Origin: Candidatus Nanoarchaeia archaeon | Lineage (GTDB): Archaea; Nanobdellota; Nanobdellia; Woesearchaeales; WJIZ01 | Direction: 5' to 3' | DNA: 43,581 bases | Assembly: GCA_028279765.1 (NCBI GenBank) | Contig: JANQND010000003.1 | Location: 1 to 43,581, forward strand | Shown: positions 31,503-40,216 of the stretch, piece after piece | Layout of the letters: every line of letters starts with the position of its first letter | How positions within the stretch are numbered: the stretch's first letter is position 1 | The notes under the pieces: generated by a model | Seen by the model: only the letters and a program-made list of their open reading frames with translations | Databases searched by the model: none | Told to the model about the DNA's origin: nothing | Position numbers and translations under genes: made by a program

Positions 31503-32234
31503 TTACTTTTTTGCGTTTTTCCACAGCATTTCAAACTGTTTTCTATATCCATCCGCAACTAGCTCGTCTACGATGAGTACTCCATATGAATTTTCTGAAA
31601 AAATTGCAATGCCTACGTGATCTCCAATAATTATTGTTTCCTGCAATTGCTCGAATTCTTTGGAAAGATATTTTATTTTACTGAGAGGCTTTTTGTTGAT
31701 CTCCTCGCCAAATGTTCTGATAGTTTCATCAAAAACCTGCCTGCAAGAGATCTTTTTCTCTATTCTTTTTTGATGTAGATTCTTCCACCAGTGCTCTCCC
31801 ATAATATTATGGGTCACTCTCGCTCCGCCGCCGTAGGTATTGTACTCTTTTCCTCCTGAATTTAGCAGAGTATGGTAGAGTTCCTGAATACCACGCTTAC
31901 CTTGAAATATTTTTGCTGCCGCTTTCTTTTTTGAGATTTCTTGTTTCTTTCTTAATTCTGGAAGAATTTGCTCGAACCTTTTTCTTTTATCGTCAATGAA
32001 TTGATAGAAATTTTCTGGGTTTGTAGCCTGATAAATCCTTCTTTTTCCACTGAGAATGAAACTTATGAGACCTTTTTCAATTAGTGAATGTAGAGCTCGA
32101 TGTACAACAGAGTTTTGCAAACCTGATTTCTCAAGAATTTTTCCAGCTGAACTTTCTCCTGTTTCAAGCAGTGCAATATAGACTTTAATTTCTGCATTAG
32201 TTAACCCTAAATCTTCGAGTACTGAACTGTCCAT
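31503..32234 (-). CDS. TrmB-type transcriptional regulator 3
   Basis: The third full-length TrmB-like paralog (243 aa) has a winged helix (LTNAEIKVYIALLETGESSAGKI and NSVVHRALHSLIEKGL; about 11-60), a Lys/Glu-rich linker and a C-terminal domain. It is leaderless, with a TATA box 26 bases ahead, and divergent from the asnB operon, whose promoter contains an inverted repeat. It probably controls asnB and the gene behind it. Effector unknown. Confidence 0.82.
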   Translation of the reverse strand: MDSSVLEDLGLTNAEIKVYIALLETGESSAGKILEKSGLQNSVVHRALHSLIEKGLISFILSGKRRIYQATNPENFYQFIDDKRKRFEQILPELRKKQEISKKKAAAKIFQGKRGIQELYHTLLNSGGKEYNTYGGGARVTHNIMGEHWWKNLHQKRIEKKISCRQVFDETIRTFGEEINKKPLSKIKYLSKEFEQLQETIIIGDHVGIAIFSENSYGVLIVDELVADGYRKQFEMLWKNAKK

Positions 32235-32253
32235 GTTTTTTGATTTCCTTCTG

Positions 32254-32262
32254 TATATTTAA
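32254..32262 (-). promoter_or_regulatory. TATA box of TrmB-type regulator 3
   Basis: TTAAATATA on the minus strand is centred about 25 bases before the ATG at 32234. Confidence 0.6.
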
Positions 32263-32291
32263 TAATTTCTATTATAGTTCTTTTTGGGAGG

Positions 32292-32301
32292 ATAAATATT
32301 A
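32292..32301 (+). promoter_or_regulatory. TATA box of the asnB operon
   Basis: ATAAATATTA would place the transcription start near 32325, leaving a leader of about 25 bases. Confidence 0.5.
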
Positions 32302-32303
32302 TT

Positions 32304-32324
32304 ATAGTTATTGGTTCTAACTAT
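32304..32324. promoter_or_regulatory. Inverted repeat in the asnB promoter, candidate operator
   Basis: ATAGTTA and TAACTAT flank a 7-base spacer between the TATA box and the expected transcription start of asnB, a classical repressor position for the divergent TrmB-type protein. Confidence 0.45.
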
Positions 32325-32348
32325 TAAGTAATAACATCTGGTGAAACC

Positions 32349-33866
32349 ATGTGCGGAATTGGTGCGATTATTGGAGGTGATCCAAAAGGAATTGAAAACC
32401 TTATGGAGAAGGTTCGGCATAGAGGTGAGACTTTTAATGAATCTGCAAGACTTGATGATGTTGTTCTTTCGTGTAATCGATTGCCCATTGTTGATGAAGA
32501 ACATGGCAGCCAGCCAGTGTTTAATGAGGACAAAACAGTTTTTGCTGTTCTTAATGGAGAGATTTACAATTATCAAGAACTACAAACGGATTTGATTGGA
32601 CAAGGGCATGTCTTCAGAACGAATACGGACACAGAAATCTTAGTTCATGGTCATGAGCAATGGGGGTCACACATTGTCGATAAACTTGATGGACAATTTG
32701 CTTTTGTACTCTATGATTCCCATTCAAAAGATTTTCTAGCAGCACGGGATCACTTTGGAATTAAGCCACTGTATATGTCTCGTAAGGATTCGGCACGATA
32801 TTTTTCATCTGAAGTGAAGCAGCTTGTTGGCTTTTCTGATACTATTGAGGAAGTAATGCCAGGGCATTTGGCTACTAAAGATGGAATGCAACGGTACTAT
32901 TCATTGCCTGTGGCAGATACCAATGCTATCCCCGAAACATCTCATTTACAAGCTTTGATTGAAGATGCAGTTAAAAAACGAGTGCAAACCAGTTTACCCA
33001 TTGCGGTGTTTTTCAGTGGAGGAATTGATAGCACTATTGTTTTGTCTACAGCAAGAAAATATCATGATGATGTTACTGCAATTATCATGGGAAAAGAATG
33101 GGAGAGTGAAGTTTCGGATAGCTACCATGCAAAAAGATATTGTGAAGAACAAGGGATTCCTTATATTAAGTGCCCGCTTCCAAGTGAGCAAGAACTTTTT
33201 GACAACATTCCTCAGGTTGTTTCAATAATTGAAAGCTTCGAGCCTAATCTTGCCAAGCAATCTCCATTGTCTTACTATTTATCAAAATTTGCTAGAAGAT
33301 ATGGGTTCAAAGTTGCTCTTTGTGGTGAGGGTGCTGATGAGCTTTTTGCAGGATATCCAGAATTTATGTCCTTAGATAACGACCAAATAAAAGAAAAATC
33401 CCTGCAATTCTTTTCTGATTTGTATCGGACTCAATTGCAGCGAGTGGATCGAACTTCCATGTATCATACGCTAGAGGTTCGTGTTCCCTTTTTAGATAAA
33501 GAGCTTGTAGAGTATGCTTTGGAAATTCCTTCTGAATTAAAGGTTAAAGATGGAATTTCAAAATGGATTTTGCGAGAATGTTTTCGCGATGAATTGCCTG
33601 ACTATATTCTTAATAGAAAAAAAATTGTTTTAAGCGAAGGAATGGGTTTCCCTGGAAACTCATTAGAGAATGGGCTTTTTACTGAACTTACATCGAAGCA
33701 AGTTTCTGATCATCAATTGAAATACTTTCAGAGAAATCTTTCTCGCTATGCCATTGAAACTAAAGAGGAAGCATATTATCTGAGTCACTATCTTAAAGCA
33801 GGCTACGGAAAACTCACTTTCTCTTCTCGTCCAACTGTCAATGCTATTGCATCGGGTGGTAATTGA
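32349..33866 (+). CDS. asnB: Glutamine-hydrolysing asparagine synthase family protein
   Basis: The 505-aa protein starts MCGI, so Cys2 is the glutaminase nucleophile after Met removal; the N-terminal domain has RHRG near 23, NGEIYNY near 74 and DGQFAF near 111. The synthase domain has the PP-loop FFSGGIDS near 220 and GEGADELFAGY near 325. Standard product: asparagine from aspartate, glutamine and ATP. The next gene overlaps by one base (TGATG) and the pair is preceded by a TrmB-type regulator, so amide formation on another substrate is possible. Confidence 0.85.
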   Translation: MCGIGAIIGGDPKGIENLMEKVRHRGETFNESARLDDVVLSCNRLPIVDEEHGSQPVFNEDKTVFAVLNGEIYNYQELQTDLIGQGHVFRTNTDTEILVHGHEQWGSHIVDKLDGQFAFVLYDSHSKDFLAARDHFGIKPLYMSRKDSARYFSSEVKQLVGFSDTIEEVMPGHLATKDGMQRYYSLPVADTNAIPETSHLQALIEDAVKKRVQTSLPIAVFFSGGIDSTIVLSTARKYHDDVTAIIMGKEWESEVSDSYHAKRYCEEQGIPYIKCPLPSEQELFDNIPQVVSIIESFEPNLAKQSPLSYYLSKFARRYGFKVALCGEGADELFAGYPEFMSLDNDQIKEKSLQFFSDLYRTQLQRVDRTSMYHTLEVRVPFLDKELVEYALEIPSELKVKDGISKWILRECFRDELPDYILNRKKIVLSEGMGFPGNSLENGLFTELTSKQVSDHQLKYFQRNLSRYAIETKEEAYYLSHYLKAGYGKLTFSSRPTVNAIASGGN

Positions 33867-34528
33867 TGGAGATAGCAGAGAAGGTGGCTGAAATTCTTTG
33901 TTCAAGGAAATATAATCGGTATAAGGTCCAGGATAGAGATCGAATACGAAAACTTATACAGAAAAAAACCGAGATCAACGAACCAATACCTATAGTTGGT
34001 TACTGGGGCATAACGGATAAAGTTGGAGCAAGTGAAAGAGATGAAATCGCACTAAATTTTTTGGAAGGCATAAATCAGAGAGTTTTGGGCACCTATGATG
34101 TTGGTTTGCAGTTTACTTTTCTTCTGAGCGATTCACATGCACAGCTCAATGGAATCGAGCTTAGAGAGTATCAATACTATTTAGAATCAATGAAGGAAGT
34201 GATGGATTCTTATACTTTTAATCATTATTTACTGAGCGACCTGAACAAATCACTAGATTATTCTGAAATTGAATTTATCCCTGATGATTCTTTATTAGAA
34301 TCCTTGCAAAAAGGATCAAGAAAATTATTTCGAGGAGATTTTGAAGAAGGAATAGAAAAATATTGCTCTGCAAGAATTACAGAAAAAAGCATATTCGAGG
34401 AAAATTTTTCAGACGCACTGTTTTTTACTTATAATTCTCCTCTTTACAAACCACTCTTTCCAGACTTACCTATTCTGTATTTAAAATCAAGTAAAAATGG
34501 ATCACATCCGCCATGGGTTAAGAAATAA
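33866..34528 (+). CDS. PvcA/Dit1-like protein (tentative), coupled to asnB
   Basis: A protein of 220 aa without signal peptide or membrane span. Its order of motifs, PIPIVGYWG near 39, ERDEIALNFLEGINQ near 56, LQFTFLLSDSHAQLNGI near 80, and a terminal LYLKSS...PPWV, faintly follows the isonitrile synthase family PvcA/Dit1, but it is shorter than those (about 220 against 300 or more). I treat this as a hint, not an assignment. The ATG at 33866 overlaps the asnB stop by one base, so both proteins are probably made together. The 3' end overlaps the convergent MtaB-like gene by 11 bases. Confidence 0.5.
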   Translation: MEIAEKVAEILCSRKYNRYKVQDRDRIRKLIQKKTEINEPIPIVGYWGITDKVGASERDEIALNFLEGINQRVLGTYDVGLQFTFLLSDSHAQLNGIELREYQYYLESMKEVMDSYTFNHYLLSDLNKSLDYSEIEFIPDDSLLESLQKGSRKLFRGDFEEGIEKYCSARITEKSIFEENFSDALFFTYNSPLYKPLFPDLPILYLKSSKNGSHPPWVKK

Positions 34529-35792
34529 TCTCTCCCTTCAAATCAAAAGAACTGCAATCAATAATCTTCACTTCGACTTCTTTTCCGATCAGATCATCCG
34601 ATCCTTTCACAACAACCTGCTTGTAGGCATAGTTTCTACCCAGAACTGACCCTTCTTTTCCTTTTTCTGAAACAAATACTTTTCCTTCCCACCCGATCCA
34701 TTTCTTATTGTTATCCAATGCGACTTCATGGAACAATTCGGTTAGTTTTTTGGTTCGCTCTTTAATTATTCTCCCATTGACCTGCTTCATCAATGCTGCC
34801 GCTGTTCCGGGCCTTGGCCAATACCGTGAGATATTGATTACACCTGGCTTTATTTCTCTGACTAACTCCAAGGTTTTTTCAAAGTCTTCTTCTGTCTCTG
34901 TTGGAAAACCGCAAATAATATCTGTTGCAATGGTAATTTCGGGAATTGCTTCTTTGAGTATACGAACAATTTTCTTGAATTCATCTGCAGTGTACTCTCT
35001 TCTCATATCCTTGAGAACTTTGTCAGATCCTGCCTGCAGGGGAATATGAACGAACTTGAATACTTTTGGATCTTTGAGAACCTGTGCATACTCTTTGATG
35101 CAGTTTTTGAGATGATCCGGGTTGCCCATGCCAACGCGCAGCATGAAATCGCGATCAATGGAAACAATCTCTTTGAGCAGCGAAACAATATTGGATCCCT
35201 GATCTAATCCATAGACTGCAGTATCCTGTGAGGTGAGCCAGATTTCTTTTGCACCGTTTTCTACTGCTTTACTGATGTGACGCACAATATCAGCAGAAGG
35301 ATAAGAGTAGAGGTTTCCACGTGCCTGCTTTGTTTTGCAGAAAGTACAGCTGCTCAGGCAGCCATCATTGATAGGAACGATCTCTATTAAATCATTCTTT
35401 CTTACTTTGGGGAGATTCAATCGTGATTTATTCTCTCGCTTCAGCAACGTAATAGTATTGCCACTTGCTGTCTCATTAACCACTTCATCAATATGATCGA
35501 TCTGAAAGGTTCCGATCATCGAGTGTTCTTTGAATTGCTCTTTTTTCTTCTCAGATTGAGGAATACAGCCTGCAAGAATGACTTTTTTGTTTTTTTCTTT
35601 GAGCTCTGCAAGCTTTTTCTTGAAGAAAGACTCGCTTGGACCCTTTACCGTACAGGTATTAAACACTACAATATCTGCCTGATCCTCATCTTCAACCAGG
35701 GCATGATTCTTTTCTGCCAGCAGCCCCTGCATTACCTCGGAATCTGCCTGGTTTGCGGAACATCCCTGGGTGATGAAATGTACTTTACTCAT
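34518..35792 (-). CDS. tRNA t6A methylthiotransferase (MtaB/CDKAL1-like)
   Basis: A radical SAM enzyme (424 aa) that adds a methylthio group to t6A37 of tRNA. It has an N-terminal UPF0004 domain with three Fe-S cysteines (C10 in TQGCSANQ, C47 in NTCTVK, about C76 in LAGCIPQ), the radical SAM motif GCLSSCTFC near 143-151 (C-x3-C-x2-C), GFPTETEEDF near 304, and a C-terminal TRAM domain. The order matches archaeal/eukaryal CDKAL1-type enzymes. It needs two [4Fe-4S] clusters; the YgfZ-like and IscA-like proteins in this window may support it. Confidence 0.88.
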   Translation of the reverse strand: MSKVHFITQGCSANQADSEVMQGLLAEKNHALVEDEDQADIVVFNTCTVKGPSESFFKKKLAELKEKNKKVILAGCIPQSEKKKEQFKEHSMIGTFQIDHIDEVVNETASGNTITLLKRENKSRLNLPKVRKNDLIEIVPINDGCLSSCTFCKTKQARGNLYSYPSADIVRHISKAVENGAKEIWLTSQDTAVYGLDQGSNIVSLLKEIVSIDRDFMLRVGMGNPDHLKNCIKEYAQVLKDPKVFKFVHIPLQAGSDKVLKDMRREYTADEFKKIVRILKEAIPEITIATDIICGFPTETEEDFEKTLELVREIKPGVINISRYWPRPGTAAALMKQVNGRIIKERTKKLTELFHEVALDNNKKWIGWEGKVFVSEKGKEGSVLGRNYAYKQVVVKGSDDLIGKEVEVKIIDCSSFDLKGEIIS

Positions 35793-35826
35793 AGGAGAGA
35801 GAATTGAATCTTGTCTTATAAATCTT

Positions 35827-36879
35827 TCAGTCTGTAAAACTTCTTAATGTCATCTGCTTTTCCTCTGAGCGATAGAAATTGCTCATCCGTACCCCTATCA
35901 ATCTTATTTTTTTCTTTGACGATATGCCTGAGAAAATATCTAAGGCAATTTGCAGAAGGTCCTCATAATTATTGCAGTAATATGCAAGGCTTTTTGCCCT
36001 TGTGATAGTGGAAAAATCTGAGAAACGAACTTTCAGGCTTACTGTTCGATACGGTGTTCCTTTATTATATTTGCTGAGAATCCGGCAGAGCCTTTCTATG
36101 CTCTTTGTGCATTCCTCTTTATCGACATCATCCTGAAACGTAGTTTCCTTACTGATGGATTTCCTTGGTCCATGCTCTCGTAATCCTGTCGTATCCTCTC
36201 CTCTGGCAATAGCATGAAGCTTCTCCCAGTAACTTCCAAATGTGCTCATTGCCTGCTCTTTGGTCAATGCAGCAATATCTCCTATAGTTTTCATCCCTTT
36301 TTTATGGAGATGAGGAACGCTTTTTTTCCCGATACCGGAAATCTTTGATATAGAGAGCTTCTCAAGAAACTCTCTTGGCTTCTTGACAATAATGATACCC
36401 CCTGGCTTTTTATAATCGGATGCGATTTTGGCTATATAGCGTGACTGTGCTATACCAACTGAGCAGGATAATCCTGTCTCTTTGAGAATTTCTTTTTTTA
36501 TGGCGATCGCTACCTCCTTTAGTGATTGATACTTATTTACCAAGGCTGAAATATCCACATATGCTTCATCAATAGATACCTGCTCTATCTCCCCAAAGGA
36601 AGAGAGCACCTGCATGATGATTTGTGATTCTTTTTTGTATAACCCAAAACTTGGCCGCAGATACACCCCCTTTGGACATTGCTTGAAAGCCCTTGAAATA
36701 GGCATGGCACTATGCAACCCGAATGTTCTTGCTTCATAATTTGCTGTGGATACGATCCCTCGCTTATCAGTAGGCAGGGAGCCCACAATTACCGGCTTTC
36801 CTTTAAGGGAAGGGTCTTTTTTCTCTTCGCAAGCAGCAAAGAAGCAGTCCATATCTACGTGGGCGATGGTTTGAGGCAT
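35827..36879 (-). CDS. dinB: DNA polymerase IV (Y family)
   Basis: A translesion polymerase (350 aa). Catalytic carboxylates are D9 in HVDMDCFF and D104-E105 in SIDEAYVD. It also has the fingers motif YEARTFGL near 48, the helix-hairpin-helix ISGIGKKS near 178, and a little-finger domain to about 340. It ends QMTLRSFTD, a plausible PCNA-binding PIP box (Q-x2-L-x2-F). Leaderless, with its own TATA box; it is divergent from ispH and stands alone. Confidence 0.93.
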   Translation of the reverse strand: MPQTIAHVDMDCFFAACEEKKDPSLKGKPVIVGSLPTDKRGIVSTANYEARTFGLHSAMPISRAFKQCPKGVYLRPSFGLYKKESQIIMQVLSSFGEIEQVSIDEAYVDISALVNKYQSLKEVAIAIKKEILKETGLSCSVGIAQSRYIAKIASDYKKPGGIIIVKKPREFLEKLSISKISGIGKKSVPHLHKKGMKTIGDIAALTKEQAMSTFGSYWEKLHAIARGEDTTGLREHGPRKSISKETTFQDDVDKEECTKSIERLCRILSKYNKGTPYRTVSLKVRFSDFSTITRAKSLAYYCNNYEDLLQIALDIFSGISSKKKIRLIGVRMSNFYRSEEKQMTLRSFTD

Positions 36880-36899
36880 AGGTGTAGTAATCTTTTTTT

Positions 36900-36908
36900 C
36901 TTTAAATG
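36900..36908 (-). promoter_or_regulatory. TATA box of dinB
   Basis: CATTTAAAG on the minus strand is centred about 25 bases before the ATG at 36879. Confidence 0.55.
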
Positions 36909-36944
36909 TCTTTTAGTATTAATTATCAGTACCTATCCATAATC

Positions 36945-36952
36945 TTTATATA
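36945..36952 (+). promoter_or_regulatory. TATA box of ispH
   Basis: TTTATATA is centred 27 bases before the ATG at 36976. Confidence 0.65.
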
Positions 36953-36975
36953 CGATCTTAAGACTTCATTATACT

Positions 36976-37899
36976 ATGGTTAGCAAGATCATTTTAGCAC
37001 ATCCGCGAGGATATTGCGCAGGGGTTACACGGGCAATTGATGTGGTAGAGCTCGCTCTGAAAAGGTTTGGAAAACCAATCTATGTACGGCATCACATCGT
37101 GCATAATAATTATGTTGTAGAGGACTTAGAAAAAAAAGGAGCGATCTTTGTTGAAGATATTGAAGAAATACCTAAAGGAAATTATGTCATCCTTAGCGCT
37201 CATGGAAGCGCACCTGATGTAAAACCAGAGGCAGAAAAACGAGGACTTAAAGTAATTGACGCAGTATGTCCGCTTGTAACGAAAGTACATGTAGAAGCAC
37301 GACGATTTCATCGGCAAGGCTATACGATCATATTTATTGGCCACAGAGGGCATCAGGAAGCGATCGGAACGACGGCTCAGGTTCCCATGCACCTGGTAGA
37401 AACTGCAGAGGATGTACAAAACCTGACTATTGATGCAGACAAAATTATCTATCTTACTCAAACAACACTCTCCATCGATGATACGAAGGAAATCATTGAT
37501 GCATTGAAGAGGAAGTTTCCACATATTCGAGATACGCCAAAAGAAGATATTTGTTATGCAACGACGAATCGGCAGGGAGCGGTTAAACGATTAGCGAGGC
37601 AAACTGATCTTATTCTGGTTGTCGGCTCCGTCACCAGCTCAAACTCGAAACGACTGGTGGAAACCGCGCGTTATGCGGGTGTTGATTCTTATCTGGTAGA
37701 TTCTAAATTACACATTAAGAAGGAATGGCTGGAGAATGTTGATACCCTGGGCATCACTTCAGGTGCGTCTGTCCCCGACGTATTGGTTCAGGAAGTCATT
37801 GATTATATAGCTGAGCTACACCCTGAATGTACAACGGAGACACTCCATGTTACTGATGAGAACGTGACCTTTGTCCTACCGCCTGAGCTGGAAAGTTGA
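36976..37899 (+). CDS. ispH: 4-hydroxy-3-methylbut-2-enyl diphosphate reductase
   Basis: Last enzyme of the MEP pathway; it reduces HMBPP to IPP and DMAPP with a [4Fe-4S] cluster. The 307-aa protein keeps the three ligands C14 (PRGYCAGV), C98 (DAVCPLV) and C193 (DICYATTNRQ), the substrate His residues (HNNYVV near 43; SAHGSAP near 75; GHRGHQE near 122), and SSNSKRL and SGASVPD motifs. Archaea normally make isoprenoids by mevalonate variants, so its presence with ispG 1 kb away is notable. The squalene-synthase-like gene starts 4 bases after its stop. Confidence 0.94.
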   Translation: MVSKIILAHPRGYCAGVTRAIDVVELALKRFGKPIYVRHHIVHNNYVVEDLEKKGAIFVEDIEEIPKGNYVILSAHGSAPDVKPEAEKRGLKVIDAVCPLVTKVHVEARRFHRQGYTIIFIGHRGHQEAIGTTAQVPMHLVETAEDVQNLTIDADKIIYLTQTTLSIDDTKEIIDALKRKFPHIRDTPKEDICYATTNRQGAVKRLARQTDLILVVGSVTSSNSKRLVETARYAGVDSYLVDSKLHIKKEWLENVDTLGITSGASVPDVLVQEVIDYIAELHPECTTETLHVTDENVTFVLPPELES

Positions 37900-37903
37900 A
37901 ACC

Positions 37904-38884
37904 ATGAATGCTGATACTGTTTTACTTTGGAAATTATTCCCTACTATTTCTCGCACTTTTGCGTTTACTATCCCGCAGCTTCCTCAGGATATAGCGCTGG
38001 ACCTTGCTGTAGGGTATAGTGTTTGTCGCATTATTGATACTGTTGAGGATAGCACTCTTGATCTTGATAAGAAAAAAAAACTCTTGAACTTGTTTTTTTC
38101 TGCCCTGCAAGATAGCAATACTGAGCTCATGAGCGATTTTGAGCAGGAGTCTAAAAATGTTCCCACATCTGAGCATTATGCTGCCTTTTTACAGCAGTCT
38201 TCTTTGGTCCTGCGAATCTTTTCTTCTTTGCCAGAGCAAACTCAACAAGGAATCCTAGACTGTGCAGAGGAAATGATTGAAGGCTTTACTAATCCTGATG
38301 TTCAGGTCATTGATACTCTTGAAGATCAAAACAAGTACTGCCATTATGCTGCTGGCATTGTTGGCTATCTAATTACCGGGCTGCTTGTGCATAGAGGATA
38401 TATTACTGAGGAAAAAGCGGGGCAATTAAAACCATTGTCTCATGATTTTGGTCTGGCACTGCAAAAAGTAAATATCATTAAAGACGTTCGGGCAGATTAT
38501 AACGAAGGCAGACAATACTGGCCAAACGAGCTCCTCAAAAAACAGGAGATTACGTACGAGCAATTATTCTCTGACCATACCGCTGCAATGAATGTGTTGC
38601 ATGACCTCCTAAGAGATGTGGAGCACTATATTGAGAGAAGCTTTGAATACATCGATCAACTTCCGCATGAGCCACAAGGAATCAGAATTTACTGTGCAAA
38701 TAATTTACTGATGGCTGTTGCTACGTTACATGCAGTTGATACTACTGATCTTTTTTCTGATGATGCAGATGTGAAAATCTCACGGGAAACAGTAAAAAAA
38801 ATCGATAAAAAGGTGCGAGAATTCGTTGATAAGAAAAAAGATTTGAGAGAGATCCAACAATCAATTAAGAATAATGACTTTTAA
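37904..38884 (+). CDS. Squalene/phytoene synthase family protein, squalene-synthase-like
   Basis: Head-to-head prenyl condensation enzyme (326 aa). First Asp-rich motif D45TVED, second motif NIIKDVRADYNEGRQYWP from N190, and FPTISRTFA near 12 plus KYCHYAAGIVG near 144. The SRTFA and YWP forms are closer to squalene synthase than to phytoene synthase, giving squalene from two farnesyl diphosphates. There is no C-terminal membrane anchor. It sits directly behind ispH, so precursor supply and use are coexpressed. The start at 37904 follows the ispH stop; an earlier in-frame ATG lies inside ispH. Its end overlaps convergent ispG by 20 bases. Confidence 0.85.
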   Translation: MNADTVLLWKLFPTISRTFAFTIPQLPQDIALDLAVGYSVCRIIDTVEDSTLDLDKKKKLLNLFFSALQDSNTELMSDFEQESKNVPTSEHYAAFLQQSSLVLRIFSSLPEQTQQGILDCAEEMIEGFTNPDVQVIDTLEDQNKYCHYAAGIVGYLITGLLVHRGYITEEKAGQLKPLSHDFGLALQKVNIIKDVRADYNEGRQYWPNELLKKQEITYEQLFSDHTAAMNVLHDLLRDVEHYIERSFEYIDQLPHEPQGIRIYCANNLLMAVATLHAVDTTDLFSDDADVKISRETVKKIDKKVREFVDKKKDLREIQQSIKNNDF

Positions 38885-40079
38885 CATATTGTTCGATAAG
38901 TTCTTTAAATTCTTCAATACGGTTTTCTCCTTTTAATTTTGCGATTTCTTTTCCGTCGGCATAGACCGGGGATACAGGATCTTCTCCATTGCCTGGAAGG
39001 CTTAACCCAATATTAGCACTTTTGCTCTCGCCTGGACCATTCACTACACAGCCCATAACAGCAACGACCATCTCTTCTACTCCCTCATACCCTTCTTTTT
39101 TCCATTGAGGAGTTTTTTTCTGCAGGTATTCAGTTATTTGCTCTGCTATTTGCTGAAATAGCGTAGAGGTTGTTCTTCCACATCCAGGGCAACTGGTAAC
39201 ACTGGGCATGAAAGAACGTAATCCGTTTGCCTGCAATATTTGCTGGGCAACCTGCACTTCCTGCGTTCGCGGGGAGCCTGGCTTAGGCGTTAGGGATACT
39301 CGAATGGTATCACCTATTCCTTTATTGAGAATAGTGCTGAGTCCTGCTGCTGAAGAGACTATTCCTTTTTCTCCTAATCCTGCTTCGGTTAATCCTACAT
39401 GCAGGGGCTGCTTCGTTAATTTTGCTAATGCCGTATACGATTGAACTAAAGAGGGAACATTGCTCACTTTTGTTGAGAGGATGATCTTGTTTTCTTTCAT
39501 ACCGTATTCTTTGGCCATTTTTTCTGATTCGATTGCCGACTGAATCATGGCCTCGACTGCCAGCTCCTCGGAACCTAATTGCTCTTGCTCTTTCTTCTTT
39601 GCGTTCTCATCCATGAGCTTCATGAAAATTCTCTGGTCAATAGAGCCAAAATTTACTCCTATTCTTACCGGTTTATTGAACTCGATTGCTTTATCTACAA
39701 TCATCTTAAAATTATCATCGCGGGATTTTCCCACACCTACATTGCCCGGATTAATCCTGAGCTTATCAAGTGCTTCTGCACATTCTGGATATTTTTTGAG
39801 AAGAAGGTGACCATTGTAATGGAAATCCCCAATTAACGGGACAGTATATTTTTCCTGCTCTAGTTTCTCTTTGATTTTTGGAACCGCTGCTGCATCCATG
39901 AAGTCCTTGACCGTAAATCGCACTAACTCTGACCCGGCATCTGCAAGCTCTATGATCTGTTTTACTGTGGAGTTCACATCAGCAGTTAATGTATTGGTCA
40001 TAGACTGCACTCTAATGGGATTATCTGCACCAATTCCAACGGACCCTACTTTTACTTCATGCGATACTCTTCTTTGCAT
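38865..40079 (-). CDS. ispG: 4-hydroxy-3-methylbut-2-enyl diphosphate synthase
   Basis: Penultimate MEP enzyme; it converts methylerythritol cyclodiphosphate to HMBPP using a [4Fe-4S] cluster. The 404 aa include NPIRVQSMTNT near 19 and RINPGNVG near 108 in the TIM barrel, LTEAGLGEKG near 232, and the C-terminal cluster site SCPGCGRTT plus MGCVVNGPGE. Two extra segments (about 160-185 and 325-345) lengthen it slightly compared with bacterial enzymes. Convergent with ispH and the squalene-synthase-like gene, so it has its own promoter. Confidence 0.94.
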   Translation of the reverse strand: MQRRVSHEVKVGSVGIGADNPIRVQSMTNTLTADVNSTVKQIIELADAGSELVRFTVKDFMDAAAVPKIKEKLEQEKYTVPLIGDFHYNGHLLLKKYPECAEALDKLRINPGNVGVGKSRDDNFKMIVDKAIEFNKPVRIGVNFGSIDQRIFMKLMDENAKKKEQEQLGSEELAVEAMIQSAIESEKMAKEYGMKENKIILSTKVSNVPSLVQSYTALAKLTKQPLHVGLTEAGLGEKGIVSSAAGLSTILNKGIGDTIRVSLTPKPGSPRTQEVQVAQQILQANGLRSFMPSVTSCPGCGRTTSTLFQQIAEQITEYLQKKTPQWKKEGYEGVEEMVVAVMGCVVNGPGESKSANIGLSLPGNGEDPVSPVYADGKEIAKLKGENRIEEFKELIEQYVKSHYS

Positions 40080-40100
40080 GGAGAATGAGAGAGAGAGTTT

Positions 40101-40110
40101 CTTTAAATAT
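40101..40110 (-). promoter_or_regulatory. ispG: TATA box of ispG
   Basis: ATATTTAAAG on the minus strand is centred about 26 bases before the ATG at 40079. Confidence 0.6.
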
Positions 40111-40185
40111 GTTTGTTCTGAGATGCTTTCTACCGTTGCCTAGGGGGATAATTTTTCTTTTTTTTCCGCTATCTTTTTTGGATAA

Positions 40186-40197
40186 AAATAAATATTT
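40186..40197 (+). promoter_or_regulatory. TATA box of the LCM-like methyltransferase
   Basis: AAATAAATATTT is centred 26 bases before the ATG at 40217 and decides that start. Confidence 0.6.
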
Positions 40198-40216
40198 GAA
40201 CGAATACCAGACTCTT

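Noticed and set aside
40085-40216. Upstream extension of the LCM-like protein
   Set aside because: It lies upstream of the TATA box and overlaps the ispG promoter; the hydrophobic residues come from T-rich intergenic DNA.
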